The notes under the pieces are model-generated. The model had not been told where the DNA came from and did no database searches. It saw only the letters and a list, made by a program, of their open reading frames with translations. This document shows positions 6,822-8,867 of a DNA stretch of 8,867 bases, one piece after another. The position numbers and the translations under genes were made by a program. The stretch comes from Pseudomonas sp. PGPPP3 (GTDB lineage: Bacteria; Pseudomonadota; Gammaproteobacteria; Pseudomonadales; Pseudomonadaceae): positions 1 through 8,867 of the forward strand of contig NKIE01000090.1 in the NCBI GenBank assembly GCA_002256055.1, read 5' to 3'. Each line of letters opens with the position of its first letter. Position 1 is the stretch's first letter.

Positions 6822-8624
6822 ATGTCCGAGACCCTGCTCAGCTCCCGTAACCTGGCCTTCGAACTCTATGAAGTGCTGGATGCCGAAGGCCTGACCCAGC
6901 GCGAACGCTTTGCCGAACACAGCCGCGAAACCTTCGACGCTGCGATTGGCACGGCCCGCAGCATCGCCGAGAACCTGTTCGCCCCGCACAACCGCAAGAA
7001 CGACGAGCACGAGCCGCAGTACGTGGACGGCGCCGCGGTGCTGATCCCCGAGGTCAAGCCGGCGGTGGACGCGTTCCTCGAAGCCGGTTTCCTGAATGCC
7101 ACCCGCGAGTTTGAAGTGGGCGGCATGCAGCTACCGAACTTGCTGTCCCAGGCCTGCTTTGCGCACTTTCAGTCGGCCAACGCGGCGACCACCTCGTACC
7201 CATTCCTGACCATGGGCGCGGCCAACCTGATCGAGAGCTTCGGCAGCGCCGAGCAAAAGGCGCGCTTTCTGCAGCCGATGATCGATGGCCGCTTCTTCGG
7301 CACCATGGCCCTGACCGAGCCCCATGCCGGTTCATCGTTGTCGGACCTGCGCACCAAGGCCGAGCCGGCCAGCGACGGCAGCTACCGGATCAAGGGCAAC
7401 AAGATCTTTATCTCCGGCGGTGATCACCCGCTCAGCGAAAACATCGTGCACATGGTGCTCGCCCGTTTACCGGACGCACCGCCCGGCGTGAAGGGCATCA
7501 GCCTGTTTATCGTGCCCAAGTTTCTGGTCAACGATGACGGCTCCCTGGGCGAGCGCAACGACGTGATCCTCGCCGGCCTGTTCCACAAGATGGGCTGGCG
7601 CGGCACCACCTCGACGGCGCTGAACTTCGGCGACAAGGGCGAGTGCGTCGGCTACCTGGTCGGCAAGCCCCACGCGGGCCTGAGCTACATGTTCCAGATG
7701 ATGAACGAGGCGCGCATCGGCGTCGGCATGGGCGCGGTGATGCTTGGCTACGCCGGCTACCTGTACTCCCTGGAATACGCCCGCCAGCGCCCACAAGGCC
7801 GCCTGCCGGACGGCAAGGACGCCACCAGCCCGCAAGTGGCGATCATCGAGCACGCCGATGTGCGGCGCATGCTGCTGACCCAGAAGGCCTACGTCGAAGG
7901 CTCATTCGACCTCGGCCTGTACGCCGCGCGACTGTTCGACGACACCCAGACCCTGGAAACCGAAGAAGAGCGCAAAACGGCGCTGGAGCTGCTGGACCTG
8001 CTCACCCCGATCGTCAAATCCTGGCCGTCGGAGTTCTGCCTCAAGGCCAACGAACTGGCGATCCAGATTCTCGGCGGCCACGGCTATACCCGCGAATACC
8101 CGGTGGAGCAGTACTACCGCGACAACCGCCTCAACCCGATCCACGAAGGCACCCACGGCATCCAATCCCTCGACCTGCTGGGACGCAAGGTGTCGATGAA
8201 CAACGGTGCGGCGCTCAAGCAACTGGTCAAGTTGATTCAAAGCAGCTGCCAGCGCGCCAGCCAGTACGACAGCCTCAGCCCCCTGCGTCAGCCGCTGGAG
8301 CAACTGCTGGCGCGCGTATCGACTGTCACCCTGGCGCTGCTGGGCGACCTGCTGAGCGGCAAGGTCAACCAGGGCCTGGCCAACTCGGCGCTGTACCTCA
8401 AGGTGTTTGGCCATCTGGTCATCGGCTGGCGCTGGCTGGAACAGGCGATCCGCGCCGAGGAAGGCCTGGCCCGCGGCAACCCGGCCGATGTGGCCTTCTA
8501 CCAGGGCAAACTGCAGGCCGCCCGCTACTTCCTAACCTGGGAAGTACCGAGCTGCCAACACGACCTGGCCATCCTCGAAGCCCGCGACGACACTTGCCTG
8601 AACATGCAGGACGCTTGGTTCTAA
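6822..8624 (+). CDS. Acyl-CoA dehydrogenase, DmdC/AidB-like long form (600 aa)
   Basis: A predicted FAD-dependent enzyme that inserts an alpha,beta double bond into an acyl-CoA, passing electrons to ETF. At 600 residues it has the roughly 200-residue C-terminal extension of the DmdC-like class, not the 380-residue short form. Layout: an N-terminal extension (1-40), the helical N domain (about 41-158), the middle beta domain (about 162-275; MALTEPHAGSSLSDLRTKA and KIFISGGDH are the flavin/substrate blocks), the C helical domain (about 285-450) and an extra C-terminal acetyl-CoA-dehydrogenase-like domain (about 465-595). The likely catalytic base is Glu442 in HEGTHGIQSLDLLGRK, preceded by QILGGHGYTREYPVEQYYRD. 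No signal or membrane segment is seen. The ATG has GAGGT eight bases upstream. It corresponds to PA5020 by position and sequence feel. The chain length of its substrate cannot be told from sequence; 3-methylmercaptopropionyl-CoA activity should not be assumed. It is a single-gene unit closed by its own terminator. Confidence 0.95.
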   Translation: MSETLLSSRNLAFELYEVLDAEGLTQRERFAEHSRETFDAAIGTARSIAENLFAPHNRKNDEHEPQYVDGAAVLIPEVKPAVDAFLEAGFLNATREFEVGGMQLPNLLSQACFAHFQSANAATTSYPFLTMGAANLIESFGSAEQKARFLQPMIDGRFFGTMALTEPHAGSSLSDLRTKAEPASDGSYRIKGNKIFISGGDHPLSENIVHMVLARLPDAPPGVKGISLFIVPKFLVNDDGSLGERNDVILAGLFHKMGWRGTTSTALNFGDKGECVGYLVGKPHAGLSYMFQMMNEARIGVGMGAVMLGYAGYLYSLEYARQRPQGRLPDGKDATSPQVAIIEHADVRRMLLTQKAYVEGSFDLGLYAARLFDDTQTLETEEERKTALELLDLLTPIVKSWPSEFCLKANELAIQILGGHGYTREYPVEQYYRDNRLNPIHEGTHGIQSLDLLGRKVSMNNGAALKQLVKLIQSSCQRASQYDSLSPLRQPLEQLLARVSTVTLALLGDLLSGKVNQGLANSALYLKVFGHLVIGWRWLEQAIRAEEGLARGNPADVAFYQGKLQAARYFLTWEVPSCQHDLAILEARDDTCLNMQDAWF

Positions 8625-8645
8625 ACACGCCGGCCGACGCCCAAC

Positions 8646-8675
8646 ACGCCTCGCACCGCTGCGGGGCGTTTTTTT
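8646..8675 (+). terminator. Intrinsic terminator after the acyl-CoA dehydrogenase gene
   Basis: A 10-bp stem (ACGCCTCGCA at 8646-8655 with TGCGGGGCGT at 8660-8669, one G-U pair) with a CCGC loop is followed by seven T (8669-8675). It starts 22 bp after the stop codon. It isolates the dehydrogenase transcript from the antiporter gene downstream, which therefore needs its own promoter. Confidence 0.92.
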
Positions 8676-8704
8676 GCCTACGGTTTAATAGTGCAGGTTA
8701 GAAT
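8674..8704 (+). promoter_or_regulatory. Possible promoter for the antiporter gene
   Basis: TAGAAT at 8699-8704 matches five of six bases of the -10 consensus. TTGCCT at 8674-8679 matches four of six of the -35, but the spacer is 19 bp, longer than ideal. A promoter somewhere here is expected because a strong terminator ends the previous gene just before. The exact site is a guess. Confidence 0.25.
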
Positions 8705-8713
8705 CCGGCATGG

Positions 8714-8730
8714 GTTCTGCTAGGCAGGAC
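8714..8730 (+). other. Small hairpin in the antiporter leader
   Basis: GTTCTGC (8714-8720) can pair with GCAGGAC (8724-8730), seven pairs including one G-U, around a three-base TAG loop. It lies in the presumed 5' untranslated region, 30 bp before the GTG start. No known riboswitch is recognised, and the stem is short enough to be chance. Confidence 0.2.
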
Positions 8731-8760
8731 TAATCCCGCCTTCTATTCCGGAGTACGCCT

Positions 8761-8867
8761 GTGGACGCCAGCGCCATCAACAGCCTGTTCTTGATCGGCG
8801 CGTTGCTGGTGGCCGTCAGCATTCTGGTCAGCGCCTTCGGCTCGCGCTTCGGCATCCCGATTCTGGT
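8761..8867 (+). CDS. nhaP2: NhaP2/CvrA-type K+/H+ antiporter (start only, cut by window end)
   Basis: Only the first 35 codons and two bases of the next are visible. They read as an N-terminus with a first membrane helix ([19 protein letters not shown], residues 8-26) and then [10 protein letters not shown], the opening typical of CPA1 antiporters of the NhaP2/CvrA group. The P. aeruginosa homologue (PA5021) has nearly the same beginning and occupies the same place after the acyl-CoA dehydrogenase gene. Such proteins exchange K+ (or Na+) for H+ across the inner membrane and help keep cytoplasmic ion balance. The start is GTG; it is supported by GGAG at 8750-8753, seven bases upstream, and by the match of the encoded N-terminus to the family. 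The ion-binding residues and the C-terminal regulatory domain lie outside the window, so the transported ion is taken from the family only. Confidence 0.87.
   Translation, partial: MDASAINSLFLIGALLVAVSILVSAFGSRFGIPIL

Noticed and set aside
7643..8701. 352-residue frame overlapping the acyl-CoA dehydrogenase gene and running through its terminator
   Set aside because: It is Arg/Pro-rich and out of frame with a conserved enzyme, and it reads across a strong terminator hairpin.
1..8867. A new multi-gene defence, mobile or biosynthetic system
   Set aside because: The genes are recognisable core Pseudomonas functions in an order I recall from P. aeruginosa. No phage, transposase, toxin-antitoxin, CRISPR or biosynthetic-cluster genes are visible.

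Overview
The window looks like core chromosome of a Pseudomonas species. It is GC-rich, and the gene order aceF / GGDEF-EAL phosphodiesterase (dipA) / msrA / rlmJ / acyl-CoA dehydrogenase / nhaP2-type antiporter matches, from memory, the PA5016-PA5021 neighbourhood of P. aeruginosa. The proteins closely resemble the Pseudomonas members of their families. The species cannot be fixed from the sequence alone.

Layout from left to right. Bases 2-1507 hold the 3' part of aceF (pyruvate dehydrogenase E2), closed by a strong intrinsic terminator at 1543-1569. Facing it on the minus strand (2113-1577) is a small gene for an exported protein that I do not recognise. Between that gene and the next lies a roughly 160-bp near-palindromic element (2149-2308). 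It has matching GGAGCCTG ends and an AT-richer core, and fills most of the 235-bp divergent intergenic region. Bases 2349-5054 encode a 901-residue sensor-type c-di-GMP phosphodiesterase of the DipA type, with a degenerate GGDEF (ASNEF) and an intact EAL domain. msrA follows 74 bp downstream (5129-5776). rlmJ lies on the minus strand (6673-5822), tail-to-tail with msrA, and the stop codons of both genes sit inside an inverted repeat. A 148-bp divergent region separates rlmJ from a 600-residue DmdC-like acyl-CoA dehydrogenase (6822-8624), which ends in a clear terminator (8646-8675). The last 107 bp begin an nhaP2-type K+/H+ antiporter with a GTG start, cut by the window edge.

The genes do not form one pathway. 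They are mostly independent transcription units: central carbon metabolism (aceF), second-messenger signalling and biofilm dispersal (dipA), repair of oxidised methionine (msrA), 23S rRNA modification (rlmJ), acyl-CoA oxidation, and ion homeostasis (nhaP2). Only dipA and msrA are close enough and oriented so that co-transcription is plausible.

I see no CRISPR array, phage genes, intact transposase, tRNA or rRNA, and no evidence of a new multi-gene system. The most unusual structure is the long palindrome between the unknown exported-protein gene and dipA. It looks like a small non-autonomous mobile element or dispersed repeat placed where it could affect promoters of both genes.
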